Positions 20,359 to 30,216 of a DNA stretch of 64,000 nt are shown here, in pieces. Numbering within the stretch: position 1 is the stretch's first letter; each line of letters starts with the position of its first letter. Source of the DNA: Alphaproteobacteria bacterium (GTDB lineage: Bacteria > Pseudomonadota > Alphaproteobacteria > UBA6615); assembly GCA_009691025.1 (NCBI GenBank), contig SHWB01000008.1, positions 1 to 64,000 on the forward strand, given 5' to 3'. The notes below the pieces were generated by a model. The model saw only the letters and a list, made by a program, of their open reading frames with translations. It did no database searches and had not been told where the DNA came from. The position numbers and the translations under genes are program-made.

Positions 20359-21645
20359 ATGGACACTCTTTACCTGATCGTCGCCGTCATTGCCGTGCTG
20401 CTGGTCCTGTCGGCCTTTTTCTCCGGCTCCGAGACGGCTGTGACGGCGGCGTCGCGGCCGCGCCTGCACCAGCTCGAGAAGGACGGGAACAAGCGGGCGC
20501 ATATCGTCAACCGGTTGCGCAATCGCCCCGAGCGCCTGATCGGCTCCCTGCTGGTCGGCAACAACATCGTCAACATCCTCGCTTCGGCGCTGGCCACCAG
20601 CGTACTGATCGCGCTGTTCGGCGATGCCGGCGTCGCCTACTCCACGGTCGCGATGACCCTGCTCGTGATCGTGTTCTCCGAAGTGCTGCCGAAGACCTAC
20701 GCCATCAGGAATCCCGACAAGCTGGCGCTGGCCGTGGCGCCGTTGGTGCGAATCGTGGTCGCCGTGCTGACACCGCTGACGATCGCGATCGATGCCGTGG
20801 TGTGCGGCCTCCTGGCGCTCGGCGGCAAGCGTGGCACCGGCGGCGGCGGCGAGGCGCGCGAGGAGGAATTGCGCGGTGCAATCGACCTGCATGCCGTAAC
20901 CGATGACGAGTCCGCGCATGAAGGCCACATGCTGCGCAGCATCCTCGACCTTGCCGAAGTCGAGGTCGGCGAGGTGCTGACCCACCGCACCGATGTGCAG
21001 ACGATCGACGCCGCGCTGCCGCCGCGAGAGATCCTGCGGCGCGTGCTCGACAGCCCCTATTCCCGCCTGCCGCTCTACCGCGACGAATCCGACAACATCA
21101 TCGGCGTGATCCATGCCAAGGCCCTGTACCGCGCGCTGGACGCGGCCGGCGGCGATATCGACAAGATCGACGTCGCCGCGGCGGCGAATGCGCCGTGGTT
21201 CATCCCCGAGCAGACCGGGCTGCTCGCCCAGCTCGGAGCCTTCCGCCGCCGCCACGAGCATTTCGCCATCGTCGTCGAGGAGTACGGCGCCGTCATGGGC
21301 ATCGTGACGCTGGAGGACATCGTCGAGGAGATTGTCGGCCAGATCCACGACGAGCACGACGTGCCGGTGGCCGGCGCGCGGGCGCAGGGTGACGGCAGCT
21401 GGATCGTCACCGGCACCGCGACGATCCGCGACCTCAACCGCGAACTCGGCTGGAACCTGCCCGACGAAGAGGCGACGACGATCGCCGGGCTGGTGCTGCA
21501 CGCGGCGCGCGTCATCCCCGACGAAGGGCAGAGCTTCGTATTCCACGATTACCGGTTCGACGTGCTGCGCCGCCGGGCCAACCAGATCCGCACGCTGCGC
21601 GTCACGCCGCCCGGCGGCGGCGCGGCGCGGACCGGCGCGGCTTGA
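20359..21645 (+). CDS. CNNM/CorC-family membrane protein (HlyC/CorC type)
   Basis: A 428-residue protein: an N-terminal CNNM (DUF21) membrane domain of about 150 residues with FFSGSETAVTAASRPRLHQL and LVGNNIVNILASALAT, a pair of CBS domains at about 210-330 (VLTHRTDVQTID, VEEYGAVMGIVTLEDIVEEI), and a C-terminal CorC_HlyC transporter-associated domain (WIVTGTATIRDLNRELGW). Family members affect magnesium and cobalt movement, though direct transport by this one is inference. The last gene of the aroK-aroB unit. Confidence 0.9.
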   Translation: MDTLYLIVAVIAVLLVLSAFFSGSETAVTAASRPRLHQLEKDGNKRAHIVNRLRNRPERLIGSLLVGNNIVNILASALATSVLIALFGDAGVAYSTVAMTLLVIVFSEVLPKTYAIRNPDKLALAVAPLVRIVVAVLTPLTIAIDAVVCGLLALGGKRGTGGGGEAREEELRGAIDLHAVTDDESAHEGHMLRSILDLAEVEVGEVLTHRTDVQTIDAALPPREILRRVLDSPYSRLPLYRDESDNIIGVIHAKALYRALDAAGGDIDKIDVAAAANAPWFIPEQTGLLAQLGAFRRRHEHFAIVVEEYGAVMGIVTLEDIVEEIVGQIHDEHDVPVAGARAQGDGSWIVTGTATIRDLNRELGWNLPDEEATTIAGLVLHAARVIPDEGQSFVFHDYRFDVLRRRANQIRTLRVTPPGGGAARTGAA

Positions 21646-21707
21646 CCGCGGCGCCACCCGGCCCCATTTTCCGCCCGCCCTCCAACGCATCCAAGGATTC
21701 GCGCGCC

Positions 21708-22289
21708 ATGCCATTGTCCGCGCCCGCCCCGCGCGAGCACATTCACACCCGCCGGATCGAATGCACCGGCTATCTGCGCGCCGACGGCATGTGGGACATC
21801 GAAGGCACGCTCGCCGACACCAAGACCTATGCCTTCGAGAACCGCGAGCGCGGCGCCATCGTGCCGGGCGACCCGATCCACGGCATGGCGATACGCATCA
21901 CGGTCGACGGCGGCTTCGTCATCCGCGCCGTCGAGGCCGTGTCGGACAAGACGCCATTCGCCATGTGCAAGGAGGTCGGGCCCAATTTCGAGCGGCTGGT
22001 CGGCCTTACCATCGGCCCCGGCTTTCGCGGCGAGGTGAGGAGGCGCGTCGGCGGCGTCGAAGGCTGCACGCATCTGGTCGAGCTGCTCGGGCCGCTGGCA
22101 ACCACCGCCTTCCAGACGATCTATCCCTACCGCAACAAACAGGCCAGCCTCGACCGGCCGGAAGGCACGGCCTCGGCGAAGACGCGTCCGATGCTGCTCG
22201 ACACGTGCCACGCCTTCCGCAGCGATGGCCCCAAGGTGAAGGAGCTGTGGCCAGACCACTGGCGCGGACCGGCGGCGGGTGAGAATTAG
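21708..22289 (+). CDS. DUF2889 family protein
   Basis: A 193-residue DUF2889 protein. It starts MPLSAPAPREHIHTRRIECT and contains RADGMWDIEGTLADTKTYAF, PGDPIHGMAIRITVD, GCTHLVELL and the terminal DTCHAFRSDGPKVKELWPDHW. Members are common in proteobacteria that degrade unusual carbon sources and are of unknown function. The conserved Cys and His residues in GCTHL and CHAF suggest a metal or small-molecule site, which is inference. It ends in TAG. Confidence 0.85.
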   Translation: MPLSAPAPREHIHTRRIECTGYLRADGMWDIEGTLADTKTYAFENRERGAIVPGDPIHGMAIRITVDGGFVIRAVEAVSDKTPFAMCKEVGPNFERLVGLTIGPGFRGEVRRRVGGVEGCTHLVELLGPLATTAFQTIYPYRNKQASLDRPEGTASAKTRPMLLDTCHAFRSDGPKVKELWPDHWRGPAAGEN

Positions 22290-22322
22290 CTGGAATGGTG
22301 TGGGATATAGAGCCTCGGTCCG

Positions 22323-23807
22323 TCACGGCGCCGCGGGCAAGGGCGGGATGACCTCGCCCGGAATGTCCGCCACCAGTTCCTCGCACGTCTGGGCGAAGGC
22401 GGCGCGGTAATGCGCCTCCCTGTCGGCACCGAACAGGGCGCTACCGACGGCGTCGACCAGCTTCGGCACGCTCACCCGAAGGGCATTGAGCGAGGAGCCC
22501 GAGCCGCCCAGAGAGACCATGGTGCCGAAGGTGAAGTTGCGGACATGCGCGAGCCACGGCGCGGTTCCCGGCACGCGCTCGGTGAAGGCGTAATCGTCGG
22601 CTAGGTAGGGGTGCGCGGCTAGATAGTCGTTCTCCTCCCCCAGCGGCGGCGTGAAGCGGTAGCGCCATAGTGCCGCGTCGTGGGCGATGGCGGCTAGTTC
22701 CGGCCGCGCGGCGAGGTCCATCGCCGCGTCGACGGAGACGATGACGGCGTCGTGCCGGCGCCGCTCGCCGGCCGCCGTCTCGATCTCGATTTCGTCGCCG
22801 ACCATCCTGCAACTCTTCCGGCCGGCCGCGAGATGCAGCCGCCAGTTAGGATGGACGGCGCAACGCTCCCACGTCTCCTGCGGCGGCGGCTGGTGGACCG
22901 CGAAGATGTGGCGGACGGCGCGCCATTTCTGGAGGTCGGTGAAGGCGCCTAAATGCCCGAGCACATGCGTGCCGTCGGCCCAGCGCCACGCATTGACGCG
23001 GGGAATTGAGCGGCGGCGCACATACTGGTCGACCGACGCCGCGCCGGCCTCCAGCACCGCGCCGACATGGTCGAAGGCCGAGGTGCCGCCGCCAAGCACG
23101 GCGACGCGCTGCCCGGCGAACCGTCCTGCATCGTATGTCTAGGCGCTGTGCACCCAGCGGTCGCGCGGCAGGTTGTCGCGCACGAGGGCCGGCACGACCC
23201 AGTCGCCATTTCCCTACAGCCCCGTCGCCAGCACGATCTCGCGCGCATCCAGCGTCTCGGATGCGACGCCGGCACCGCGCAGCCGCAGGCGGATCGGCGC
23301 ATCGGCATCGGTGGCGCCTTCCGGATCGATGGCGATCACCGCGGTGTCATGCCGCACCGGCAGGTAGAGGACCTCCCGGTACCATTCGAGATAGGCCTGG
23401 TAGTCGTCCTTCGGCATGCGCTCCATGCGCGCGAAGGCGTCCGCCCCGTACATCGCCTCGAACCAGGCGCGCGGCGTCAGCGACGGAATGCCGAGATCGG
23501 GCCCGGTATTCTCCTTCAGCGTCCGCATCGTGCGCATGCGCGCGAAGGTGGACCACTGGTTCGTGCGCCCGGCCGGATTGCGGTCGATGACCAGCACATT
23601 GTCGATCTGCGCGCGGATCAGGCCGAAGGCGGCCGTGAGACCGGCATGCCCGGCGCCGATGACGACCACGTCCAGCAACGCTGCGCCGCCGGCATGGCGG
23701 CGCAGCACTACCCAGCCCGGGCGGCGACGCCAGTTGAGCAGGTCGAGATCGGCCCGCACCAGCGCCGTCAGCGCCGCCACGCTCGCGCCCGAACTCTCCG
23801 CCGCCAT
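22323..23807 (-). pseudogene. Flavin-containing monooxygenase-like oxidoreductase, two in-frame TAG
   Basis: About 495 codons of an FAD/NADP-dependent monooxygenase. The FAD Rossmann motif VVVIGAGHAGLTAA, the ATGxxG motif (IVLATGL then TAG then GNGDW) and the NADP motif VAVLGGGTSAFDHV are all readable. TAG at 23216-23214 interrupts the ATG-G motif, and TAG at 23141-23139 follows HSA, where relatives have an acidic residue. Start MAAESSGASVAAL at 23807 avoids crowding the divergent aldolase gene. The remaining frame is otherwise undisturbed, so inactivation looks recent. Confidence 0.85.
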
Positions 23808-23921
23808 CGCCCGCTCCGGTAACCCGCTCCACGCCCGCCTAACATCGCGGCCCGCGGCCGCTGGCACAAGCTCGCCGGAGCGTGCCAAGATCGCCGCCAT
23901 TTCGCGGGAAGGAAACGACGC

Positions 23922-24701
23922 ATGCGTCCCAATCGGGTGAAGGAATTATGGCGGGCCGGAAAACCGGTGCTCAACGGCTGGTGCGCGCTGCCGTGCTCGC
24001 TGTCGGCCGAGATGGTCGCGCGCCAGGGCTGGGACACGGTGCTGGTCGATCTGCAGCATGGCGGCATCGACGAGGCGACGGCGCTGCACATGCTGCAGGC
24101 GATCTCCACCACTGACGCGGTGCCGTTCGTGCGCCCGCCGTGGCTGGAGCCGGGCGTCATCATGCGGCTGCTCGATGCCGGCGCCTATGGCGTGGTTTGC
24201 CCGATGGTGAATACGCGCGCCGATGCTGAACTGCTCGTCTCGGCCTGCCGCTACCCGCCGCAGGGCATGCGCTCCAACGGCGCCTTTCGCGGCGTGATGT
24301 ACGGTGGCGCGGACTACGTGCAGAAGGCCAACGACGAGATCGTCGTGCTGGCCATGATCGAGACGAAGGAAGCTCTGGCGAACGTCGCCGAGATCGTCGC
24401 CACGCCCGGTCTCGACGGCGTCTATGTCGGACCGACCGATCTCGCCATCTCGCTCGGCCACGGGCCGCGCATCGACGTGGCCGACGGCCCCATCGGCGAG
24501 GCCATCGCCCATATCCGCAAGACCGCGCACGCCGCCGGCAAGGTCTCCGGCGCGCACGGCACGCAGACCGGATATGCCGTGCAGATGCTGACCGAAGGCT
24601 TCAACTTCATTACGCCGACGGCCGATTTCCGCGCGCTGCAGATGGGCATGGCCGCCACGCTGTCAGGCATTCGCGACAAGATACCCGGCGCGCGGCGCTA
24701 G
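23922..24701 (+). CDS. HpcH/HpaI family aldolase
   Basis: A 259-residue class II, metal-dependent aldolase of the HpcH/HpaI type, which cleaves 2-keto-3-deoxy-hydroxy diacids to pyruvate and an aldehyde. The family blocks are LVDLQHGGIDEATA (catalytic His), VRPPWLEPGVIMRLLDAGAY, the metal Glu in AMIETKEAL, and VYVGPTDLAISLG with the second metal ligand. Relatives include 2-dehydro-3-deoxyglucarate aldolase and 4-hydroxy-2-oxoheptanedioate aldolase; the substrate is undecided. It is intact although surrounded by broken genes. Confidence 0.88.
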   Translation: MRPNRVKELWRAGKPVLNGWCALPCSLSAEMVARQGWDTVLVDLQHGGIDEATALHMLQAISTTDAVPFVRPPWLEPGVIMRLLDAGAYGVVCPMVNTRADAELLVSACRYPPQGMRSNGAFRGVMYGGADYVQKANDEIVVLAMIETKEALANVAEIVATPGLDGVYVGPTDLAISLGHGPRIDVADGPIGEAIAHIRKTAHAAGKVSGAHGTQTGYAVQMLTEGFNFITPTADFRALQMGMAATLSGIRDKIPGARR

Positions 24702-25289
24702 TCAGCGGATGGGAAACGCCTCCGCCTCGGCCGTCTGGACGAGGCGGTCGACCAGTCGCGGCAGCATCTGCCTGTAGATGCGATAGGGGTCCGTGCCGCG
24801 CGTCGTCGTCTCGGCGCGGCCGGACCAGGCGACATTGTCCGCGGCGTCGCGCAATTAGAGTTCCAGCCGCAGCAGCCTTTCCAGCGTCGCCGTCTCGGCG
24901 CCGGTGCGCCAGCCGAGCACGCTGTCGCGCGTCGACGACCACAAATTCATGCGCGTTCGCATGATGTCGTTGTCGACGCGCACCTCGCCGAGCGACGAGC
25001 CGGGCGCGTCGCCGGTCACTTCGGTTGTCGTGATGGTGAGGGTCCAGGCCGGTCCCCTGTTCGACGTCCAGCCACGCGACGCCAGCAATTCGCGCAGTTC
25101 GCCTTCCAGGCGCAGGTCGATTTCCGCGTTGTCCGCGAGTTCGACCTTGAGCGCGACATCCTTCGAGACCGGCTCCAGCGTCACCGCGCCCATCCGGGCC
25201 TCGCCCGTGGAAGCCGGCTGCGCCGCCGCCGGCCCGATCACTAGCAGCAGCGCCGCGACGGCAATCGGCAGGGTCCGGATATGGATCAT
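24702..25289 (-). pseudogene. Exported protein of unknown family, one in-frame TAA
   Basis: Starts at MIHIRTLPIAVAALLLVIGP with a clear signal peptide ending near AAAQ. The mature part has LEPVSKDVALKVELADN, RGPAWTLTITTTEVTGD and SSLGEVRVDNDIMRTRMNLW. TAA at 24857-24855 interrupts LRLEL / LRDAADNVAWSGRAE; the codon before is CTC, so GAA (Glu) to TAA is the simplest change. After the stop, 50 more in-frame codons end in TEAEAFPIR and a TGA. The family is not recognised; the layout suggests a periplasmic lipoprotein-like or LPS-assembly-like small protein. Confidence 0.65.
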
Positions 25290-25303
25290 GGGGCGATGCG
25301 ACC

Positions 25304-25890
25304 TCAACTGCGCGGCGCGGTGCCGGAACCGTAAATGATCGTACCGTCCGTGTGCTGCACCGTCACCTTCACTTCGGTACCGGCGGCGATGGTTCCGGCG
25401 GCGACGTTGTTGAAGATGCGCGGCTCCATCTTGATCACGTCGCCGCCCGCGATGGTGGTGAACTTCGACGCGTGACTGGTGTCGTTCGAGGCCATGGTCT
25501 TCTGCGCAAGCCCCATATTGTTCGCATAGCTGGCTGCCTGGTCGTTGAACGTCACATTCGCCGCATTCGGGTTGTTGGGATTAGGCGGCACAATGAAGCC
25601 GTAGTTGATAGTCACGTTGAGGTTGATCGTGCGGGCGCCTAAATTGACGGTCGCCGTGGCGTCAAACTCGCCGGCGCTGTTGGAGCTCGCGCCGCTGACA
25701 TAGGTCAGGGGCACATCGTTCATCGTGTAGGTGCCGGCGACGGTCTGCAGGCTGCGTACCTAGGCCCAGGTCGCGGGCGGGCCGAGTTGCGGGCGGAGAT
25801 TGGCGGCGACGCGTTCCGCCACATTGTTGCCCTGCTGCTGGGTTTCACCGGTCGCGGCGATGGAGATGTCGCGGAGCGCGGCGCAGTCGC
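25304..25890 (-). pseudogene. Truncated secreted FecR-like C-terminal region, one in-frame TAG
   Basis: A frame of about 195 codons without a credible start. It begins at a deletion junction near 25885-25895, continues through DISIAATGETQQQGNNVAERV, hits TAG at 25762-25760 (WA / VRSLQTVAGTYT) and ends with an Asn/Ala-rich beta-type part containing NLGARTINLNVTINYGF and FNDQAASYANNMGLA. This composition is like the C-terminal region of secreted FecR-domain proteins in alphaproteobacteria, but I am not certain. The N-terminal half appears to have been removed by the same deletion that beheaded the amidohydrolase next door. Confidence 0.5.
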
Positions 25891-26738
25891 GCGGGCAAAA
25901 CGTCCACATCCAGATTCCCTGCCGGCCGCTGACCTTCGACCTCACCTTGGCCAACGCCTACCCGTTCCATAGCCACGATGACTTCGGCGCGATCAAGGGC
26001 TACACGATCGAGCAGCTCATGGCGACCTACCGCGACGCCTCTTTCCGCGACCGCTTCCGTGCCAACCTCGCGAGCCTCAAGCCCGGCGCGCTGTTCCACG
26101 GCAACTGGGAGCACATGATCGTCGGCGAGACGGCGCTGGCGAAGAACGCCGGCCTGACTGGCAAGTCCGTCCGCGACATCGCCGCCGAACAGGTCCGCGA
26201 CCCGATCGATTTCGCCTTCGACCTCGGCCGCGAGGAGAACCTCGAGACCGGCTTCCTTGGCCATTTCCTCAATGTCGGAGAATAGGACGCCGGCCGTCTG
26301 ATGCGCCATCCTGCCGGCGTCGTCTCGCTGTCGGGTGCCAGCGCGCATCTGATCTACATGTGCGATGCCGGATACGGGCTGCACTTCCTCGCCCGCTGGG
26401 TACGCGAACTCGTCGTCTTTGACCTCGCCGAGGGCGTCCGCCGCCTCACCAGCCACCCGGCCGACCTCTACGGCATCGAAGGGCGCGGCCGCATCGCCAT
26501 CGGTGCCACCGCCGACCTGCTGCTGTTCGACCCCACCACCGTCGGGATCACACCGCCCGAGCGCATCCGCGACCTGCCCGGCGGCGGCCGACGCACCATC
26601 CGCCGCCCACCCGGCGTGCACGGCGTCTGGGTCAACGGCGTGAAGGTGTTCGATGGCGCCGACTATGTGAAGCACGCCAAAGGGCCGGGGCAGGTACTCG
26701 ATCGATTTTCCCGCTCGCGGCCACGAGCGGAGGCATAG
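25886..26738 (+). pseudogene. N-acyl-D-amino-acid deacylase family amidohydrolase, 5' deleted, one TAG
   Basis: Only the C-terminal half of a metal-dependent amidohydrolase (D-aminoacylase group) remains. Readable parts are QIPCRPLTFDLTLANAYPF, GKSVRDIAAEQVRDP, HPAGVVSLSGASAHLIYMCD (relatives have SDAGAHL; here the Asp reads Gly), TSHPADLYGIEGRG and IGATADLLLFDP. TAG at 26283-26285 follows NVGE. The first 300 or so residues with the HxH metal site are absent, so it cannot function. The upstream edge is the junction with the FecR-like remnant. Confidence 0.8.
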
Positions 26739-26799
26739 CTGGCAACCTGACGCCACCGAGGCCTTTCCCGAATAATATATACTCACCGGCCGTCGCCCC

Positions 26800-26892
26800 G
26801 GCCGGAGCCCGCATGGCGAAGAGCCGGGGTCCATGAACACCGGAGGGCGCCAGAAGGCCAGGGTCCGGTGTTCATGTCTCCCGGATTGCGCC
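26800..26892. repeat. Dispersed repeat of the ATGAACACC...GGTGTTCAT type
   Basis: It reads GAGCCGGGGTCCATGAACACC and, after a spacer, GGTGTTCATGTCTCCCGG, with inverted ends. A second copy is at 41800-41900. An AT-rich stretch AATAATATATACT lies just before it at 26771-26783. Confidence 0.65.
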
Positions 26893-26947
26893 TGCGGCGC
26901 GTCCTGGATGACATCCGAAGTGCGATTCAAATCGGAGGGATTCCGCC

Positions 26948-27646
26948 CTAGAACTGCTCGCGCACCGCCTCGACCAGAGGCGCCATATTTGCCACGTCGG
27001 AGACGGACATAGCATCGCGTTCGCGCGTCACCAGCCCCTGGCGGGAGAGATCGCCCAGCACGCGCGACGCCGTCTCTAGCGTCGTCGAGGCGCGGGCGGC
27101 GATGTCGCTGTGCACGGGGATCGTCGTGATCGCGGCGGTGTTGGCTCCGGTCATCGCCGCGCGCGTCTCGAGTAGGATCTCGGCGTGGACGCGGTTGTGC
27201 GCGTCGAGCGTCGACAGATCCATGATGCGGTCGGTCGCTGTGCGCACGATGCGGGCGAGAGCGCGCGTGACGCGCAACGCGATGTCGGGATTGTCGTGCA
27301 GCATGGCGAGGAAGGTCTGCGGCGCGCAGGCGGCGGTGCGCGTCTCTCCGAGCGCCACCACGCTGGCCGAGCGCGGCGCTCCGTCGAGCGCGGCGAGGTC
27401 GCGTAAATGGCCGCCGGCGCCTACCTCGTCGAAGGCTATCTCGCGGCCGGCCGGCGAGAAATTGACGACGCGCACGAGCCCATCGGCGACGAAGTAGACG
27501 TCGCGCGCCTCGCTGTGCCGGTCGATGATCGTCGCGCCGGCATCCCAGAGATGCCCGCGGCAGCGCAATTATAGATCGGCGCGGCGACGCGCCTCCAGCC
27601 CCTCGAGCAGGGCTATTCCGACGAGACATCGTTGCGGATCGGCCAT
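26948..27646 (-). pseudogene. Crp/Fnr family regulator, one in-frame TAA
   Basis: Full length would be about 232 residues: cyclic-nucleotide-binding fold (GATIIDRHSEARDVYFVADG, REIAFDEVGAGGHLRDLAALDG) and a C-terminal HTH_Crp domain (IAARASTTLETASRVLGDLSRQG). The start MADPQRCLVGIALLEGL at 27646 is followed after ADL by TAA at 27571-27569, where relatives have Glu (AELEARCR). The local bases CTATAA could be CTCGAA with both the C and the G changed. A TTG directly after the stop could in principle restart translation, removing 26 residues and sparing the core domains. Confidence 0.8.
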
Positions 27647-27744
27647 CGCTCGCGCTCCCCCCGTTGCGCAGCGCCGGCCCATCGTGGCGCCGCGCTCGGC
27701 GAAGTCAACTGGCCTGCCGGCGCCGGGCACGCTATGACTGGCCC

Positions 27745-28674
27745 ATGACGACGCTGCTGTACACCCATACGGCCTGCCTCGAGCACGATCCGTCGCCGCG
27801 CCATCCCGAGGCGCCGGCTCGCCTGCGCGCGGTGCTGGCGGCTCTGGAGGAGGAGCGCTTCGCCATGCTGGAACGCCGCGAGGCGCCGCTGGCCGAGCGC
27901 GCCTGGATCGCCCGCGTCCATCCGGCCGAATTCGTCGACGCCCTGCTCGCCGCCATCCCGCGCGAGGGCTACGCGGCGATCGATGCCGACACGCTGGTCT
28001 CGCCCGGCTCGGGCGAGGCGGCGCTGCGCGCGGCTGGTGCCGTAGTCGCCGCGGTCGATGCGGTGGCCAATGGCGAGGCCGACAACGCCTTCTGCGCCGT
28101 CCGGCCGCCCGGCCACCATGCCGAGCCGACGCGCTCCATGGGCTTCTGCCTGTTCAACAACGTCGCTGTCGGCGCGCTGCATGCGCGCGCGGCGCACGGG
28201 CACCGGCGGGTCGCGGTGGTCGATTTCGACGTCCACCATGGCAACGGCACGCAGGCCATGTTTGTGGCCGATGCCGACCTGTTCTACGCCTCGACGCATC
28301 AGATGCCGCTGTATCCGGGCACGGGCGAGGCCGGCGAGACGGGCGTGGCCGGCAACATCGTCAACGTGCCGCTGCCGCCCGGCGCCGGCACGGTGCAGTT
28401 CCGCGCGGCGATGGAGCGCATCGTGCTGCCGGCGCTCGACGAATTCGCACCCGATTTCCTGCTGATCTCGGCCGGCTTCGACGCGCATGCCGCCGATCCG
28501 CTGGCCAATCTGCGGCTGACCACCGGGGATTTCGCCTGGGCGACGACGGAATTGCTGGCCGTGGCGCAGCGCCATTGCGGCGGACGGGTCGTGTCGACTC
28601 TCGAAGGCGGCTACGATCTCGGTGCGCTGGGCAAGGCTTCGGCCGCGCATGTCCATGCGTTGATGACCGCCTGA
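27745..28674 (+). CDS. Histone deacetylase family protein (acetoin-utilisation/HDAC-like)
   Basis: A 309-residue zinc deacetylase of the arginase/HDAC fold. The active-site segment RPPGHHAEPTRSMGFCLFNN has His124 and His125; the zinc ligands lie in VVDFDVHHGNG (Asp162, His164) and in SAGFDAHAADP; EGGYDL closes the pocket. Bacterial members remove acetyl groups from polyamines or proteins; the substrate is undecided. The order HDAC-like, xseB, ispA, dxs is conserved in Rhodospirillales. Start MTTLLYTHTACLEHDPSPRH is the family norm. Confidence 0.9.
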   Translation: MTTLLYTHTACLEHDPSPRHPEAPARLRAVLAALEEERFAMLERREAPLAERAWIARVHPAEFVDALLAAIPREGYAAIDADTLVSPGSGEAALRAAGAVVAAVDAVANGEADNAFCAVRPPGHHAEPTRSMGFCLFNNVAVGALHARAAHGHRRVAVVDFDVHHGNGTQAMFVADADLFYASTHQMPLYPGTGEAGETGVAGNIVNVPLPPGAGTVQFRAAMERIVLPALDEFAPDFLLISAGFDAHAADPLANLRLTTGDFAWATTELLAVAQRHCGGRVVSTLEGGYDLGALGKASAAHVHALMTA

Positions 28675-28694
28675 AATGATCTAGAGTCGCAGAC

Positions 28695-28958
28695 ATGGCC
28701 AAGGACAGCGGCGAGGCCCGCATTCCCGACGACATCGCGAAACTGACCTTCGAGCAGGCGCTGGCCGAGCTGGAGGCGATCGTCCGCCGCCTGGAGACGG
28801 GCGAAGCGGCGCTCGACAAGGCGATCGACGATTACGAGCGCGGTGCGCATCTGAAGCGTTATTGCGAGGACAAGCTGCGACAGGCCCAGGCGCGCGTCGA
28901 ACGCATCGCGCTGGCCCCGGACGGCACGCCGGGCACCGAGCCCGCCGGCATCGGGTAA
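28695..28958 (+). CDS. xseB: Exodeoxyribonuclease VII small subunit
   Basis: An 87-residue XseB, the helical small subunit that binds the XseA catalytic subunit for single-strand DNA degradation in repair. The signature LTFEQALAELEAIVRRLETGE and ALDKAIDDYERGAHLKRYCEDKL is complete. It lies 20 bases after the HDAC-like gene and upstream of ispA, the usual place. XseA is not in the window. Confidence 0.93.
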   Translation: MAKDSGEARIPDDIAKLTFEQALAELEAIVRRLETGEAALDKAIDDYERGAHLKRYCEDKLRQAQARVERIALAPDGTPGTEPAGIG

Positions 28959-29297
28959 ACGGCCCCATGCTTCGACAGGCGCGGCATGAGGTCCCTGTCC
29001 CGGGCCTCCTCATCCACGGAGCCTGGCCGGACATGGCTCGTGGAAATCGCTCGTTCATCCTCAAGGGCCTCATCCTGAGGAGCCGGGCCCCTTCGGGACG
29101 CCCGCTTCGCGAGCTCCTCATGGTGAGGGCCCGGCGTCTCGAAGGACGAGGCCCGTGGTGGCGAGGCTGGCCGATCGCGGCCGACGCCCCTCGCCATTCG
29201 AGACGGCGCTTCACGCCTCCCCAGGGTGAGGTGCGTGGGGAACCGGGTTGGCGTCTCGAAGGGCGAAGGACGAAACGGCGCGCTTCTCAGGTGCGGC
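28959..29297. repeat. Repeat-filled gap between xseB and ispA
   Basis: This 339-base gap holds no gene. It contains several partial copies of the dispersed family seen at 8940 and 13190. The part 29143-29207 is the near-identical inverted partner of 8977-9042. The xseB-ispA spacing is normally much shorter, so the repeats probably expanded here. Confidence 0.7.
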
Positions 29298-30194
29298 ATG
29301 ACCGATAACCCGCTGGCCGCCGCGATGGCCGCCGCCGCCTCGAGAGTCGAGGACGCGCTGGCCGCCCTGCTGCCCGATCCGGCCGGCGCGCCGGCGCCGC
29401 GCCTCGCCGAGGCCATGCGCTACGCGGTGCTGGGCGGCGGCAAGCGGCTGCGCCCATTCCTCATCCTCGAAGGCGCACGCATCTGCGGCGTGCCCGCCGG
29501 GCGTGCGCTGCGCTCCGCCGCCGCGGTCGAATTAGTCCATTGCTACTCGCTGGTGCATGACGATCTGCCGGCGATGGACGACGACGATCTGCGGCGCGGC
29601 CGGCCGACGGTGCACAAGGCGTTCGACGAGGCGACCGCCATCCTCGCCGGCGATGCCCTCCTGACTTTCGCCTTCGAGGTGCTGGCCGATCCGGCGACGC
29701 ACCCGGACGGCGCGGTGCGGGCGGCGCTGGTGGCCGGGCTCGCGCGGGCGGCCGGCGGCGCCGGCATGTGCGCCGGCCAGGCTCTCGACCTCGCGGCCGA
29801 GCGGGCCGAGATACTGCCCGAATCGGCGCTGGAACGGCTGGCCCGCCTGAAGACCGGCGCACTGATCGCCTTCTCGGCCCAGGCCGGCGCCATCCTGGCC
29901 GCCGACGAGGCGGCCCGCGCCGCGCTCGCCGCCTATGGCGAGGATATCGGCCTCGCCTTCCAGATCGCCGACGACCTGCTCGATGTCATCGGCGATGCCG
30001 CCACTGTCGGCAAGGGCGTGGGCAGGGACGCGGCGCGCGGCAAGCAGACGCTGGTCGGCCATCGCGGCGTCGCCCGGGCCCGGGCGGAGGCCGCCGGGCT
30101 GGCCGAAAGCGCCGCCCGCCGCCTTGACTTGTTCGGCGATAAAGCCGAGCACTTGCGCCGGGTTGCCCATTTCACGGTATCCCGGCGTGCTTGA
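29298..30194 (+). CDS. ispA: Farnesyl (polyprenyl) diphosphate synthase
   Basis: A 298-residue trans-prenyl synthase that builds geranyl and farnesyl diphosphate from IPP and DMAPP. It contains [10 protein letters not shown], the first aspartate-rich motif [15 protein letters not shown], the [13 protein letters not shown] block and the second aspartate motif [10 protein letters not shown], followed by [17 protein letters not shown] at 29298 is preferred over an upstream ATG inside repeat DNA. The codon pair before HCYSLVHDD reads GAA TTA GTC; TTA is very rare here and may come from TTC. It is followed by dxs at 22 bases. Confidence 0.95.
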   Translation: MTDNPLAAAMAAAASRVEDALAALLPDPAGAPAPRLAEAMRYAVLGGGKRLRPFLILEGARICGVPAGRALRSAAAVELVHCYSLVHDDLPAMDDDDLRRGRPTVHKAFDEATAILAGDALLTFAFEVLADPATHPDGAVRAALVAGLARAAGGAGMCAGQALDLAAERAEILPESALERLARLKTGALIAFSAQAGAILAADEAARAALAAYGEDIGLAFQIADDLLDVIGDAATVGKGVGRDAARGKQTLVGHRGVARARAEAAGLAESAARRLDLFGDKAEHLRRVAHFTVSRRA

Positions 30195-30216
30195 GACACC
30201 AGAGGACGGAACGCCA

